Assembly: GCA_947179485.1 (NCBI GenBank)
Contig: OX359249.1
Span: forward strand, 37,124,250 to 37,188,249
Direction: 5' to 3'
Length of the DNA: 64,000 nt
DNA from: Allacma fusca
Taxonomy: Eukaryota > Arthropoda > Collembola > Symphypleona > Sminthuridae
Part shown: positions 47,813 to 62,337 of the stretch, piece after piece
Numbering within the stretch: position 1 is the first letter of the stretch
Layout: every line of letters begins with the position of its first letter
Translations under genes and position numbers: made by a program
The notes under the pieces: generated by a model
The model's input: only the letters and a program-made list of their open reading frames with translations
Database searches by the model: none
Told to the model about the DNA's origin: nothing

Positions 47813-50419
47813 GAGCCCGGTGAATTGGACAGAATGACAGACATTACCAATTAATACTAGTCCTTACTTTGCCAAGTTGGTCAACATGACCAAACGTTGG
47901 GCAAGTCTAAGGCTCTCAGATGTTCCCCTTGACTGGATAATGTGAGGATGCACATGCATATACAATCTTTAATAAAAGCTGTACATAGGAAAGATACATA
48001 CAAACTTCTGTGAGTCTCCAGTGGCAGCCGTACACAGGTCGGAAGTTAGTCTCCAATTCGCTCTTCATTTAAGTTTAAATTCAGACTTGAGCTTGTGTCA
48101 ATACCATCAAGAGAATGTTCTTGGATGTGAAACCACTGGGAGTGCGTACCATGAATCCTGTCAATGATCAGCAAATCAAACATTTCAAGACGAAAAGAAA
48201 CCTATGCAGGATTCACTTCAACTTTTTCCCCCATCTCATCTTCCCGTTCCCGCAACTTTTTGCACTGCTGAGTCTTCTGTGCATATTTGAAAGCAATCAA
48301 CACGAACCACTAATTATTATATCAATCTCAATAAGCTAACACGCCACCCATGTTGTAATCCACTTGAGAAAAAGTTAATTCCTTATGCGTCCACTAATGA
48401 ATCATCCTCATGGAATCTCGTTTTGGATGCTGTATGACTTTTTTGAAAAATGAATACCCTGGTCCTTCAGTTCAGCAAAAAAAAAGACATTACTTGTTTA
48501 CAGGTACACTGCGAATACCAAACAATAGGTTACGTCGAAGTTGTTAGTATTTTAAAAGGAAAAAAAAATTTTACGGTCTTCTATGACAAGAATTCCAGGG
48601 AGACGAACCAGGTTTTTACCATGTGCTGTAATCCTTAAAATCTCACTACTTTCGTAGACACATACAGTACCTTGGATTTCATACTTGAGCGTGTAGGAGG
48701 TCACAGAAGTGAGTGGCATGGGTAAAACACATGATATGACTACGAATATTATGTATATTTTATGTGTGACCTAGTCGTTATACTCAGGTCAGGTGTGTCT
48801 CAAGTCTCGACATTCTTTATGCTGGGTAGTAAAAATGCATTGAATTCATTCAAAAGAAATTGATTTACTTCTGTTGCTCTTGCGACGTCTAAGGTTGAAG
48901 GTGTATCTGAGTTTGAGCAAGCAAGCATGGGTGTTTGTTTGCGTGTGTGTGTGTCTGTATGTATGTATGTACATATCTGCGAGTGGAAGTTCTTGAAGTA
49001 GATTTCACTTGCAGTTACTACCTGTTCGGTCTGGATACAAAAGACTTGGCGTTTCCCGTTTTTTTTTCTCCCTCCAGTGTGTGCATAGTATCCAGCTCGT
49101 CGTCGTAAAGGAGGGGAAATTGTAATAATTTGATAAGCAGTGCTGTTAGGTAGGATGTATATGCGAAGAGGGCTCCAAGCTTGTAATAATACTTCGGAGT
49201 CTTCATCTTTTGCATGTGGATGGACTTGTCTCTCACGAAAACAATTGTATGCCTACTCATGTAAGGTGTTCCGCTGCCGTGGGGTCTTCCATGAGTTAGG
49301 ATACATGGAGAAACCACCAAAGCGGGTTTACTACTACCTTTTTTTTACTACTACTAACTGCAGCAGATACTGTATTATGTATGACTGGTGTGCGTGTCTG
49401 CCTAAAAAGTCTACGGGGATGTTAATGGACGTTTGGACCTGTACAATCTACTGGATATGCATAGATGAATATAGAGATGTAGTTTTTGAAAGGTATGAAT
49501 CTGTAAGTACACATATGCGAGATGTGAATATATTTACGCAGAGATAGCATTGAAGCCTTCTAAGGTAGTTGGTTCAATTTAAAATAAACGGACAGAGATA
49601 CAGATAGAGTTGCAGTACATTGTAAGCGATGCAACCATCCAACTATAACAAGTAACAAAGGATAGAATTTCCACTGGCGAGAACAATCCACCCCTTTTCC
49701 TTTTGGTGGTGAGTAGTGAATAAGTTGACTGAGAGGCCCTTTATGGATTTCTACTGCTGAACTCCCAATTCATTCCGCCTTAACCTTTCGTACCATCCAC
49801 ATCAAGTGATTTTTCCTCAGCTCTGTCATTATCACCTGTTACTTTGTGCGCAACAATATCCTCTTGGTTAACTTGTTCTGATCGATATATTTTCCCTCTT
49901 TTTTGGGGAAGATCAACAGCTCCGTCAACCCTACTCAGTGTGACCAGGGTGTCGGGAAATGAAAATTCCACCAGCTTTTATGCTGTCACTTGTCACTAAG
50001 TCTACCGTGGTCATTGCTGCTTAGCAACCTCATAAATTAGCAAATCGGAATCTTGTAAGAATTTATTGGACAGTTTTATTTCTACACCTAATTTTTTTTT
50101 GTCGAATTCACGTGCGCTCAAGTATTGTGTTGGAACCGTCAAGTTCAGACGAGATACATTATACATTTGGCACTTATTTGTCATGTCAAATTGCTCCGAC
50201 TAGTGTTGAATTTATGGACAAACTTCTGCCGGGACCTTCCCCGACGCCCAAATCAATTCTTTATACAATTTTAGCTTCCATTTGCTCTGGAGAATCTTGA
50301 GTTATCTTCTGTCTCTAGAAGTTTCTAAAAGTACAGTTTAAACTTATCTTCGTTCTATTTTCATGTGACTTTGTTAAACCCCTCGACAACATTTCACTTT
50401 CATTGGATATCACTTACAG

Positions 50420-50454
50420 TTTACGAGGACCGTAGTTCCACAAGAATTCAAAAG
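50420..50454 (+). other. Isolated 35-nt segment with consensus splice borders
   Basis: It is preceded by ATATCACTTACAG and followed by GTAAGA, with two of three frames open. It could be a microexon of a larger gene. No partner exon was identified. Confidence 0.1.
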
Positions 50455-50720
50455 GTAAGAAAATGTGAGAACATACATATATTGAAGTTAGTACTTGTAC
50501 ACATTGCGGATGGAGGAAAGCAAAAGGCTTTGTGGGATCGGGGTAGACTGAATACTGCTTATTTTATATCCTCAAGCTTGGAAATATTTCCAGAAGTATT
50601 TCCACTCTGGAATTCATTCTATGGGCATGTGGTAATTTACAAGTAGCAACTACTTCTCTTCATATGAATCTTTTTGCTGGAGTGTAGTCATTCTCATCAA
50701 TTATATAACCAGGAGATATA

Positions 50721-50738
50721 GACACACACACACACACA
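50721..50738. repeat. (AC)n microsatellite
   Basis: About nine AC units within AT-rich sequence. Confidence 0.8.
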
Positions 50739-53700
50739 TACTCCGTGTCTACACTGTGTTCAAGCCGCTCTTTTGATTCACAAGATTGACGTTGAAGTTT
50801 GCCACATGGCAATCGACCTGCTTCGTTACAGGCTGCGGAAAATTACTAACATTCCCATATCAACTCTTGTATTAAAAGTTCAACTTTTTGTCTTTCTAAA
50901 CTAGTTTATTTGAATGTGATTTCGTTTTAATTTAGAGTGCTCAGGTGTGAGAACCCATCTACATATATCTATATATATAGTTGTCTGAGTGTAGCTCCAA
51001 ACCAAAGTATAGAGCTCTTACCCCCTCCATCATTTCATTCAGATTCATAATAGAGATTTATAGCAAATTATATTTCAGTTCAGAATACAGAATAGGAAGT
51101 AGAGATTACAAGTTCTAGTAATATGAACTGCACACAGCAAAGCTCAACTCTAATAATTAATGCTATTCGAAATTGCAGACTTGACTGCTCTATAGATCCC
51201 CATATAAATGCGAGGTACAAACAAGTACTTACACTTCTTGTTGGATGTCTTCCACCAGGAACTTATTTTTGATTATTTCATTTTCATAACACTTTAGTGG
51301 GGCATCAGTACACAAATTGAACATGAATGAGGAAGCGTGAACTTAAATGAGGTAAAATATTTGGTGCGCAAAACTGTTATACACACTCCATGGAAAGGAG
51401 CAAGGAGCAATTGCATTTATGTCATTTCCAGGAAAATGAAGCATAGGGAAATGTTATTAACCTTTACTACATAGCCAATGTTTAATTTCCTGCCATGGGA
51501 TCAACTTAAAAGGATTTAGTGGAAATATCCTGTCAAACGTTTCGTTTTACTACTATCACATGGCAATTTGTTGACAATGTTATCTCCCCGTCTTGTTACA
51601 TCATTGAAACCCTTTACAGTACCTCGCATGCAATGTACGTACATACATGTAACAGCCCCACTGCTCGTCCAGCGTAACATGCTCTTCGAAGTACACAGTC
51701 CAAGCTCCCTGGTATGGTTGAGCAGGAATGAAAACTTGGGAAGGGAAACCTTTAAAGATGTAATCTACAGGAAAGTACACGTCTTTAACGTCTCCTGTCT
51801 AACCTAGTTTTAATTATTCTGTTTATTTGTAAATACAAAATTAGATTTGTAAACACATGACTAACCAGTAAAAGGGAGTAAATACTCCGGTCAAATGTAA
51901 AGAGAGAGTATGAAAGTCAGCGATATTCCAGGAGCCTGAAGTGCTACTGTCAAAAAAAAAATCAAGTTAGAGTTTAATATCAGGGAACGTCACTCATTGT
52001 GGTATGGAATTAATGATCGATTTTCCGTTTAAACAACGGCAGGAACTTTGAACGGTAGTCAGAAACTGTGTATTATGCACAATTACGACTCCCGCTAGTG
52101 TGCCTTCACATGTTTGTGTATTTGAGAATAATCTTCTCCCCCCTAATGATTATTTGGATTTGTCAGGTTAGCTCGCCTGCTCACGACACATATTTTTTTC
52201 CTAATCATAGGACTATGACAAGTGCAAAACATGCTTCAAGGGGAAAAAAATGCGTTCACATGTTAACTATTCAAGAACATATCCATTAAATTATGATGCT
52301 CTTGCTCGACATACTGAGCATATTTTTGCCCTGCTCGGTGAAAACTATCGAAGGGCAAAGTTTGGTTGAAACTATTTTCTCCACTACTGACAACTTGTCT
52401 TGCCTCAACATACATGACTTGCGTAGATAGATTTCGGTTAAAGTTTTTTTTTAATATATAAATGCCAACTTGACGGTTTTTGCTCCCTTCCAACTTTGGA
52501 AATATTATAAGTTCCACTCCCTGTTACAAATACAAATAGAACGTTTCCGATTGTTAGTTATGAGAGAAAAAAAAAGTTTTATGTTTTGACATCCTGGAAG
52601 TCATATTGAGTTTCTTAGTACGTCTGTCAAAGACAAAGCCAAAATGAAATTTTTATAAGTTTCAGTGGGAGAAGCATATGGAGGGGAAAAAACAGGAAGA
52701 TGCTCAACACTCCAGTCTTTCTAATCTTTTCTTTGCTCTATGAATCAGTGGGCTATAATATGGGGAAGTTGTGTGACAAAATTCATGGAACTCATCCAAT
52801 CTCCTCTGGACCGTACTAACTTTCCATCCCAAATCACACACTCTCCTACTGCAGTTTCGAAGTGTTTTTTTATCGCATATTCTATTAGCCTTTAACATCA
52901 ATTCGAATTACTTCTGCTACCCTTGGCTCCCGAAGTGTACACAAAAGTTTCTCTTCTACCCCTCCCACACATCTCCACTGGATTAAGTCAGGTCTTGGGA
53001 AGCGAGGGCTTTGAAGGTATTTTCACGAGGATAATAATTATTAAAACGCCTCGCGCCTTTTGAAGGTGATTTTCCTAATAAAGTCGTAAAATAAATACCA
53101 ACATCCTTTCTACTCTGGAATGCTACGAAATTACTTATGCTCCAACTTCCTACAGTTGATGATGGAAAGGAACTATCTCTCTTGAGGAAGCTCTATGGAA
53201 AATAAAACATTACCATGACAGTAGCCGTCCTGTTCCCATAAGGAGTGCCCTATCCAATATCCACCAACGAAATAGTTATCCTGATTTCTCTCCCTCAGAA
53301 GAAGTAACGAAGGCAACAACTCTGAAAGTTTTGGAAGGAAAAAGGATGAATTTCCTGTACGCTATGCATGGAAACGCAAACTTACCTGTATATACGAAAT
53401 TGTCTTGCTACTTAAAACCCTCACAATTCCTACAGAATTGTCTGGATTTCGATCAAGCAAGCTGTTACAGCTGAATAAATCCGTTGAAACCAGTCTTGGA
53501 ATCTTTTATTGGGGAGCATCTACCATCCGAAAAAGCTCCCAGAAGGCACTGTGCGTATCAACCCGGAGCATCAAGACTTGTGATAATTGAGCTTCTCCCA
53601 TAAAAAATCGTTAACAAAGTTAGTTCTGCAGGCGGAATGAGGTCTCCTCCAGCCCTCAAGTAATATAGGAAACATACGGAGATATATACATTATAGTGAT

Positions 53701-54042
53701 GAAGTTTATCAAAAGGAAACTCATATTCTTCCTATACACATATGGTGTCCCAGCGTCTATCTCTACTTTTTTTTTTGTAGTACGAAGTGGTTTTATTCCT
53801 AAATGCACTTAACTTTGTGAGTGCCTATACACATTCTTGATTATGTATATCTATGTATGCATACTAAAAAAAATATTTCACTTTTCAAAAAAGTGAAAGA
53901 AGTTCCTTCGACGCTACATAACTAAATTTGTTTCTCAAATAATAGTATTTTATGACTATTTTGGGAATGGGAGAATTTTCATTTCCGTTGTGCTACAAAA
54001 TTACTGAAAATTACATTTGGAAAAAAGTTTGGAGTCATTTAT

Positions 54043-54044
<2 letters not shown>

Positions 54045-54088
<44 letters not shown>
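54045..54088. repeat. (AG)n microsatellite
   Basis: About 22 uninterrupted AG units. The ORF on the minus strand across it ends in a Leu-Ser run and is an artefact of the repeat. Confidence 0.95.
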
Positions 54089-54091
<3 letters not shown>

Positions 54092-54462
54092 GTATGGAGA
54101 TTTGAAAGGTATGTGTTTGGTTCCTGTTGAACTGCTCAAGTACCTCCTTTTTTTGGTATTTACGTGAGCTTTTTCGTGTTTTACAATGTTTAGCAGCAGG
54201 AGACGAGCAGGGAAGGAAATATCAATAATGTCATTAGTAAGTAGCTGAACATTCATGAGGTGTAGGGGCCGTAGGTTGAATTTGGAACAATATTACAGCC
54301 AAAAAATGGCTGTGCCTAGGTCGTTCTCATTATGTGATAAGTTTGTTATTTTCTCGTACTCTCCTGTAGATATCTACATACACTCCTTGTTGCAGTTGTT
54401 GCCATCAGGCTTCACACAGTCCCCTTTACATAGTAGATAAATAGGGAAACGGCAGTGAGCAT

Positions 54463-54801
54463 ATGCTCTGTCAGAGTGTATCGATGGTGCATCTTCCGTC
54501 AGGTTTGAATGAAGATGAAAGTGCAAGTTATTCAAGAAACAGGCTGGCGAAAAGGAAACTTGATTTGACAGTTGGCCAAATTCTTACAGCAGACTTGTTG
54601 CCTTCTCTGACGACTGACTTACGTAAAGTAAGCCATATTTCAGGTTACTTTTCCACATGTTCTCCAACATATACACACATTTGGTTGACTTGCTGATTCT
54701 TTGAATTTTTTTCAAACGATTTGAAAAAGTGCGGTTGCTTCCCCTCCTCCCCCCGACTCTTCGTTTGCAAGGTATCTTCAAAGAGAAAAGTATGTGGTTA
54801 A
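54463..54801 (+). CDS. Putative two-exon small basic protein, unidentified
   Basis: Exon 54463-54627 starts with ATG and ends at a consensus donor GTAAGC in phase 0. Exon 54772-54801 follows an exceptionally strong polypyrimidine acceptor (CCCCTCCTCCCCCCGACTCTTCGTTTGCAAG) and ends with TAA. The product would be 64 aa. It holds LAKRKLDLTVGQILTADLLP, predicted helical and basic, then PSLTTDLRK and the basic tail VSSKRKVCG. No family is recognised. An AATAAA sits at 55197-55202. A second in-frame Met (residue 8) is an alternative start. It is the best of the unassigned candidates in this half of the window. Confidence 0.33.
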
Positions 54802-55454
54802 ATGTAAAAGCATGTTTATGTGTGTGGATAGCTTGTCGTTACGCAAGCTACACCTCCAACTGGCATCATGAAAGCGTGCACAAACATAGAAAGGATTTGT
54901 TACCAGAGTATTGTTGACGAGCCTGTGCCTCCTCAAACAATTTTACTCACAGGAGGAAGATGATTTAGTTTTCCGTAACTCTCATGGTGCATTTGAACGG
55001 GGAGGAACACCGCTGATATGGAATTCATTGGAGAGTCATATGTTGATACTTAATAAGTTTTACATTAGATGAGTTTATTATACAACTTGAGTATCATCCT
55101 CTGACCCAAGAGTTTTCTCAAGTGGGATTTCCCCCCTCCTATTATGAATATTTGTAAATGCACTTTATGGTTGCTGGTTTGAAATGAAGACATTAGAATA
55201 AAAAATTGGGAGCTGACTACGTGCACAACGATGCTGGAAATCGCAGTATATTTTCAGGATGAGGTAATATTTTTACTTTCAAAGCGGCTCAAGTACCGAT
55301 ATGTAGTTCCTTCATGGGATTGGAATAGGATCGATGATATGCCACGGAAACATAATGATGAGACTTCTCAAGGAGATCTTGTTTCAACTGAATTGTCCGT
55401 TTGCCGCTGTCCGCGTGGTTTGTTTAACCGTATAGTCTCCTTTATATTCATGCC

Positions 55455-55477
55455 GTGTGTGTGTGTGTGTGTGTGTG
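55455..55477. repeat. (GT)n microsatellite
   Basis: About eleven GT units. The open frame through it is low-complexity. Confidence 0.85.
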
Positions 55478-56557
55478 CTGAGCTCACTTATTTACCTGCA
55501 CTTTCATTTACCATCCAGCTGCATCTCGTCAACAGACTTCATATATTATATATATATATATATGCGTGGAATCCAATGTAGAAGGCAGATGAAGAAAGAG
55601 TAGTGCAAATTATGGGTATGTACCTGTCTTCTCGTTCCTTGAAGAAGTAACTTCTTTTGAGCAGGATACGCTGAGCGTGTAATATAATTCATAGGAGTGA
55701 AACAACAAGGAGGACCTAACTACAATGTAACAGTGATGGTCTTTCATGTAGTAAGTAGCTATTGACTCGCGATTAGATGCTTTTCAGGTGGTAAAGTGTA
55801 CAACGAGTTTTTTGAGAAGCTCAACGATTTTTAACCGACGACCGGCCTTTTTTTCTTCTTCTCTCTCATCTTCCTCACATTGCTTCTCTCAACTCCCCCA
55901 TTTACTTACAACGTGGTGATGCCCACGTATATCTATCTACAATGTGTCTGTAAAGGAGCCTCCACGGATGGAAAAATATTTCCTTGGAAAAAAACTTTAA
56001 CGTCTGAATTTACTTCTTGAGAGCACACTTGTTCATCATATGCAAGGCAGAATTTTTGTTTGGGGAAGAGTTCTATGGGAAACAAAATTCAGTGGATTTT
56101 TATGAGCGAATCCTATCGCACTAAATCTTCCTCTTTTGTGCTTGTCAAGAAGGATTCATATGTCTTCTGGAGTATCACTATTGTGTGAGTCAAATATATA
56201 GAGTGTCTCTGCAGGCCAGTGATAAAACGTGTCATGCATTTTTTCATACGTACCATACGGACCACTGGGTACTAAATGGGAGAGGAGTAGAAATGTGACC
56301 AAGTGTGCATACATAATAAGATTCTTATAAATAATACAAGGAAGCTCTGTAGAACCACTGCTTATTCGCACATTAGGGAGGAAATTGTACGGCCTGAGGA
56401 CACTCTAGAGTTCAGAAATATTGTCTCTAAAATACAGGGAAAAAGGGTGAGAATGTGGAGCAACAAAAATGTGATACTTGTATATTACAAATATACTTCA
56501 GATACAGGATCTAATGTTTTTTTTTCCAAGCCTTTTCTTCCCTCGAGGAATATTGCA

Positions 56558-56559
<2 letters not shown>

Positions 56560-56597
<38 letters not shown>
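56560..56597. repeat. (TC)n microsatellite
   Basis: About 19 uninterrupted TC units. ORFs across it (Ser-Leu runs) are artefacts. Confidence 0.95.
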
Positions 56598-56599
<2 letters not shown>

Positions 56600-59558
56600 G
56601 ATAATTCCATGTAAGAATAAATTTCCATGCAGCAGGTTCCTCCAACTTTATCAAGCTTATCTCCCTCTTCTCTCCTGTCTATAGAAATTGAATGGGAATA
56701 TCACTATTTTTAGTACGTAAATTAAAATTTCAGTTCAATCAAATGATGTGATGATTGGAGCTTATTTATTGAATCATCCGTTGCAAAATACTCGTCAAGT
56801 GGTGCATTGTACACTGCACAAAAGCAGGGGATATTAAAATTTCGGCAGTGAATAGTATAATACTACCCAGCCTCATTTGAATCATTGGAGGATTTTCAGT
56901 GTCCCCAGTCATTTCCATGTCTTGAGTCCAATGGATCATCAAAACGACTCATTATACATGTAATAAAAGCTTTTAATAGTATCCCCTACCTGTAATGAGT
57001 ATTTGAATTATGGTGATGATGAATGTCAATTATCCATCAGAGTGTGTCCCAATGAATCTGGACATAGGTAGAAAAATCCTCGAGCACTTGAACATATTAA
57101 GTACGTGTTACAGTCAGCCCAAGGCACACAGGGTATGTTGAAGGATGGAAGGAATCAGTACTGTCATAAATAACCCCATCGTACACCTTTAGATTTTTTG
57201 AATGATCGGTGAATTTAATGGATGCAAACGGTCTTTCTTCATTACCAATTCCACGTATGTCCTTACCACAGGACCCGTACTAGTCCAAGTTCTCATATCT
57301 CATCATAATCATCTGTGTGTGTATAGCCTGACACAGACGACCAGTACAGACACGTTCGTTTTCGTTTCATACTGTCTAGATATTTATTGTTTTCAGTTCC
57401 TGGGTTGGGCACCGCGCCCACATTTTTTTTCAATCACCTGCTATCTTCTCCTGGGGAAAATCACGTGCGAAAAATACCCCTACACAGGCATATGGTTAGC
57501 GGGGATGATACAATCTTCGTAAATTTAGTAGATTCCTGCGTACTGCAATTTTTTCGGAAAATGAAACTCCTATAAATAATTTTCCATCAATTCCAAGGTT
57601 AAATATATTCATATCTGGGTAAGAGATCCCTTTTTTGCAATTTTCCTAGGGATGATAGTTCTGTTCTACTCACATTGTTGTTCAGGCCGGACCATAAAAG
57701 AACAGAGTGTTGGCATGATTTTTGAGCATAAGAAAATAAATAATAGTAATAATATCGTCAATAAAAATGTGAGCTAGGATTGTATCTCTTACGCGTTGGG
57801 TTTGGAAGATCATGACACCATCACCATGTCTATGCATTTTTGAATGCCATAGTATTGTTAAGCAGGGCCAGCATTGTGCTTTTAAGACATTTGAATGTAA
57901 CAATTGAGAACAATTTGTAAATTGCGAAGTATGTACATATTCGTACACCTCACAGAGGTTAATCCAACCTGAGTAAAGTATCGTCCAAATTAGAGAGCAT
58001 GCCCATTAGAAACATTAATGACCGTATGTGAATGGGTATTAATAACTACTTCAAGTACTTTCATAAAGTATTCTTTAAAGTAAAAAAAAATTCATTCGCA
58101 AGGTGCAAGTAGGCAGTAATTGTTACGAGTCTTTTCTGATCCCTGCTCAGGTCCTTTGTACTGCATTGCTGTGCCAAATGGTTCCGTAGTACATTCAGCA
58201 ATTTTTTTTTGTACGAATGGTTGTGGCATAGTCATTTGAAAAATATTTATGGTACGTTGTTGTGAGTCCACTCGAAACGTCGAAACATACACACACTCAC
58301 AACAATGTCTGTAAAAGTTAATTGCAATATTGGTGTAAATTCCTTGGAGACTATTCATGATACAAATAAAGTTAAAATTGCTGTGCCAAAAAATTCAATC
58401 TTTTGTAGGTTTAGTTTCAATTAATAATGCATATTAGAGTTCCTTTATAATGTATAGTGTACTCAAGGAGGCAGAGTGGAAAAATCCTCGTTTGTAAAAT
58501 TCATTCCACCGTCCATAGTATATACCTACATAGTAGAACTGCCTAAGTCAGTTTTTGCTTAAAATTTCCCTCATTGACTGTACTATATCTCCTTTGCCTA
58601 AACATTCTATATTTTCGCTCTGTCTTGGCCAAGGAATGGAGCAGCGAAGTAAGTGAGTAAAAGTATGCTCATATAACAATCCATGCTGAGTTGAACTGAG
58701 AGGAAATTGAAGCGAATGAGTTTTTAGCGAGAGTAAAGTAACGATTTTACTCTCACATCGAATATGAATGATACTTGCTAAGCTGGTTATTATGTGATTC
58801 TTTGTTTTTCTCCCGAAGCTCTGCAGCTATAGTAAGTATTAGGCGTGCGCTCACATTTTCAAACTAGGTAAAGTTCCCATGACTGAGACCAGTTTGTTCT
58901 TGGAGTTGGAGTTTAGCAGAATCAACAACCAAACAGTAGCAACTTAGGAACATACGGAATGTAATTACACCCCACTTCTCTCTGTCCATGTCGTATGGAG
59001 CAAGCGTTATGCCGTCCGACCAGAAGCTAACTATGAGAAAGCATAATAAATTTTGTGTATTTAATTGTGATCGTAAATCGTAACATCGTAAGCTTGGTCA
59101 GCGACAGGACAGAGCGAGTGCTAAGCTGTAACCAAGGCAGACAATGAAATATCCTCGATACAGTTATTGGCATGTAGCCCCAGTCTCTCATAATTCAATT
59201 CAATCCTTGTCATACTTGCAAGACTTGTCATAAAAATACATACCAGCCCACGAATCTTTACAACAAAATGTGAACCAGCTCAAATGCACTTTTTTTTTCT
59301 CCCTTCTCATTCTTTTAACAAATGAACGCTCATTGTGTACATTATACACACGCCATTATCATCCATCCACTATTTACTGACTACCATTCAAACAAATACA
59401 TGTTTATAAACACAAGTATCTATTGACTATCTGGAAACATGTTTTTCTTTGTCAGGTCCTGTCCTGAGCTAAAAGGTAATTTATGTAAGAGCCAACTTCA
59501 CTCTGTAAACTACATTGTGTCTCTTTACTGTTGCTTTCTGTTCCTGTCCCATAGCTAC

Positions 59559-59590
59559 CTCTCTCTCTCTCTCTCTCACTCACTCACTGC
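59559..59590. repeat. (CT)n / CACT microsatellite
   Basis: CT units followed by CACT units. Confidence 0.8.
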
Positions 59591-62304
59591 CTCTCTATGA
59601 GTTAAAGAGTGGGTGTAATTACCCAGATTGGAGATAAGATGTATTTATAGAGAAAACCTTAGATAAAATAATAGAGAGATAATCAGTGGCACAGGCTCAC
59701 CTTTAAATATTTGTCCTTATCTGTGATAAGCCTCTTGAGTAGCATATTTCTCACTTGGAAACCAACATATCAATCCATAGTAAGGAGTGAGAAGCTTATT
59801 ATTAAGACGAAAGGAGAGGCGACAAATATATTCACGGTGTGGTTTCTTTAATGTTATTTCTGGTCGGAACGTGTATGTAGCTCCTGTGATCATGTACCTG
59901 AATGTGCATGTGCATAGATGCAATAAATTCAATTCCGGCCATGCAAGTAATATTTTCACACTTTATATGCAAGCGAGAGTATTTACGTCTTTCATGAGTA
60001 TCCGTCTTTTTTAAGAGAGCCGCAAAAAATGCGACTCTTGATGCATAAACTAATCTTGTGAGTATGGTTGCGGCGGGCACTTGTCAATTTCCTTACATTA
60101 TATTGCATTAAGTGGGAAAACTGGGTTTGTTGTACTTTGTATATACTCCTAACTCCCCAAAGGTCTCCCTACGATGGAGTGTCGTGATTGCGTGGAGGAG
60201 TTCTTTGGCTAAAGATAATTATTCCACAATTTTTGGTCCATTCTTGATTGTGAGTGTGCAGGAGAGGGGAAAAGGAGAAGTGAGGTTAAAAATGCCAGAG
60301 TCTGTATGCAAAAATAATTACATATCAAATGAGCGTGCTTTATCAATTTTTGCAGGGGTAAAAAAATTAAAGTTTTCTTGTGTAATGAAAACGTAAACGA
60401 CCTTTCGTATACATATACAGTATGTAGACACTCTGAGCTTGGATATTTTCCCCATACAGCACAGTATCCAATTTCTGATGTTTGGAAATATGTTTGATCT
60501 AGAGATTTATTAGAAAACTAATTATTATTGCGAGAGGTGTCAGTAAAATAATATGCGGACGTGTACCTACATCTCCTCAAGAAAGGTTTACTTTACTAAA
60601 AGGAACTACGAAAAGACTCTTGAAAGAAGTTTTTACCAAAAGATCATAAGCGTGTTGAATTAAATAATGAGAGAGTCACTAAGTATGAATACAAGAGCTG
60701 GGGCTATGTATACCAGGACCGCTTACACGAGTTTTTGGCTATGGCTAAAAGTTTTGAAATAAATTTCCATTAAGTTATAACGATGTCACATTTAAGTGAC
60801 AGAGCGTAAGAAACTTTTCTATTTGACGTGCTAATACATTCAAATATATTTTCCGGTTTCCATCGTCCATTTGTTTCGCAGAGATATTACTTTATGTCAG
60901 ATGATAACGATCAAGGAAAACGGAACTTATACTTCAGTTTTATACTTTATGTGAATAACTTATTCTTTAGAGTAGAAAAAAGATAGCCATGGCGTAGCCA
61001 ATAGCTTTTAATGAACCTCCCAACTATTTTGCTCACTCAGCTCACAGTTTGGCTACCGTAACAATTTTGTTTCTTACTATACTGCACCATTCATTCCGAC
61101 CTACCGGCATACACCAATTCAGTTTCAATGCAACTGACCCATTCTCTCTCGATTTCATTTGCATTTGTTTTTTTTAGATACTCTCCTGCAGTTATCTACT
61201 GCAAGTGAAACATGAAAAAATAAATTGGTATCATTGGCTTACTAAAAGTAGGCTATAGATGTTTTTGGATATATATGCTTACAATCCCTTGCTCTGTTGG
61301 AGTATGAACCAATCATAAATACAACACTTGTTGTCATTGGTGTTGTTGTCCTGCTGCCGTACCCAGCTAGAAAATTAGTGACAGGTGAGTGAAACAAATA
61401 GGGCAATGCCCATAATTGACATTTCCCTGTCCACAATTCATGTCGGAAAATTTGTCAGTTAAAATTGTACAAACATAATCAAATTGTGTGTAATCTACAG
61501 TCTGCCGACGTTCCAAATAATACTTAAATTTCAGAAGTAGCACTAAGTTTACTCACTCCCCTAATTGAATTTGGGATTCATTCCAGTCGCATCATTACCA
61601 TCCTCCCAATTATCCGCTCATGTTGTTGTTATTGTTGTCATTGGCCGGTTTGACTCACATGAAAGCATCTGAGTTTTGTCTGGAGGTAACAGCCCCAAGT
61701 GAATAATTTACATGATGAGACGTACATATGTACTTGGGATACATATTCATTCTAACATCGATATGTATATCCAGAATACATTTCCCTACATGCCTGCCTC
61801 AGTTCTCCAACAGAGATAAAATCATCCAATGATGGCAGTTGTAATTCCTTGAGATTTAGTACACATTTGTGGGATTGAGGCAGGAGAAACAATAGAATTT
61901 TAACTTTCTTCCCTGTATGAATTACATTGGATGGCAGGGCTTTTGGATCCTTGGGGTGTGTGTATAGTCCCTGTGTACAGTAGTTCGGTAACTACAAGTG
62001 CGAGATATATTTTGTAGAGAGCTCGTGGACGTACCAGATGTAGCCATTAGTTTCATCGAAAGCTAATCAAAACAATTAATTGGATGTTTGAGTTTGTTCT
62101 TGTATAGATAGATATGTATAGCTGTGGATGGGAGCTACAGAAAGTCATTAGTGCTAAGTGTATCTTTATTGATCAGAGCTTATTTTACTGACGTATCTAG
62201 GCATACCCTCTGCGCCTACCAACAACACGGGCAACCAGTTTAGTTCAAGATCATAAAGTTGAAAATATAGGTTCAAAACGTTTCTCAAGGAACGCTCATA
62301 GTCG

Positions 62305-62306
<2 letters not shown>

Positions 62307-62336
<30 letters not shown>
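62307..62336. repeat. (GT)n microsatellite
   Basis: About fifteen uninterrupted GT units. Confidence 0.95.

Positions 62337-62337
<1 letters not shown>

Noticed and set aside
49140-49547. 135-codon plus ORF rich in Cys, Trp and Tyr
   Set aside because: Begins at a non-ATG codon and has no family resemblance; a GTAAGT inside is suggestive, but no partner exon was found.
49780-49971. Minus frame with polar, Asp/Glu-rich sequence
   Set aside because: No ATG, and TAA directly upstream; could be a terminal exon, but no acceptor with a pyrimidine tract was seen.
49994-50300. Roughly 100-codon plus open frame without ATG
   Set aside because: No domain and no convincing acceptor; treated as chance.
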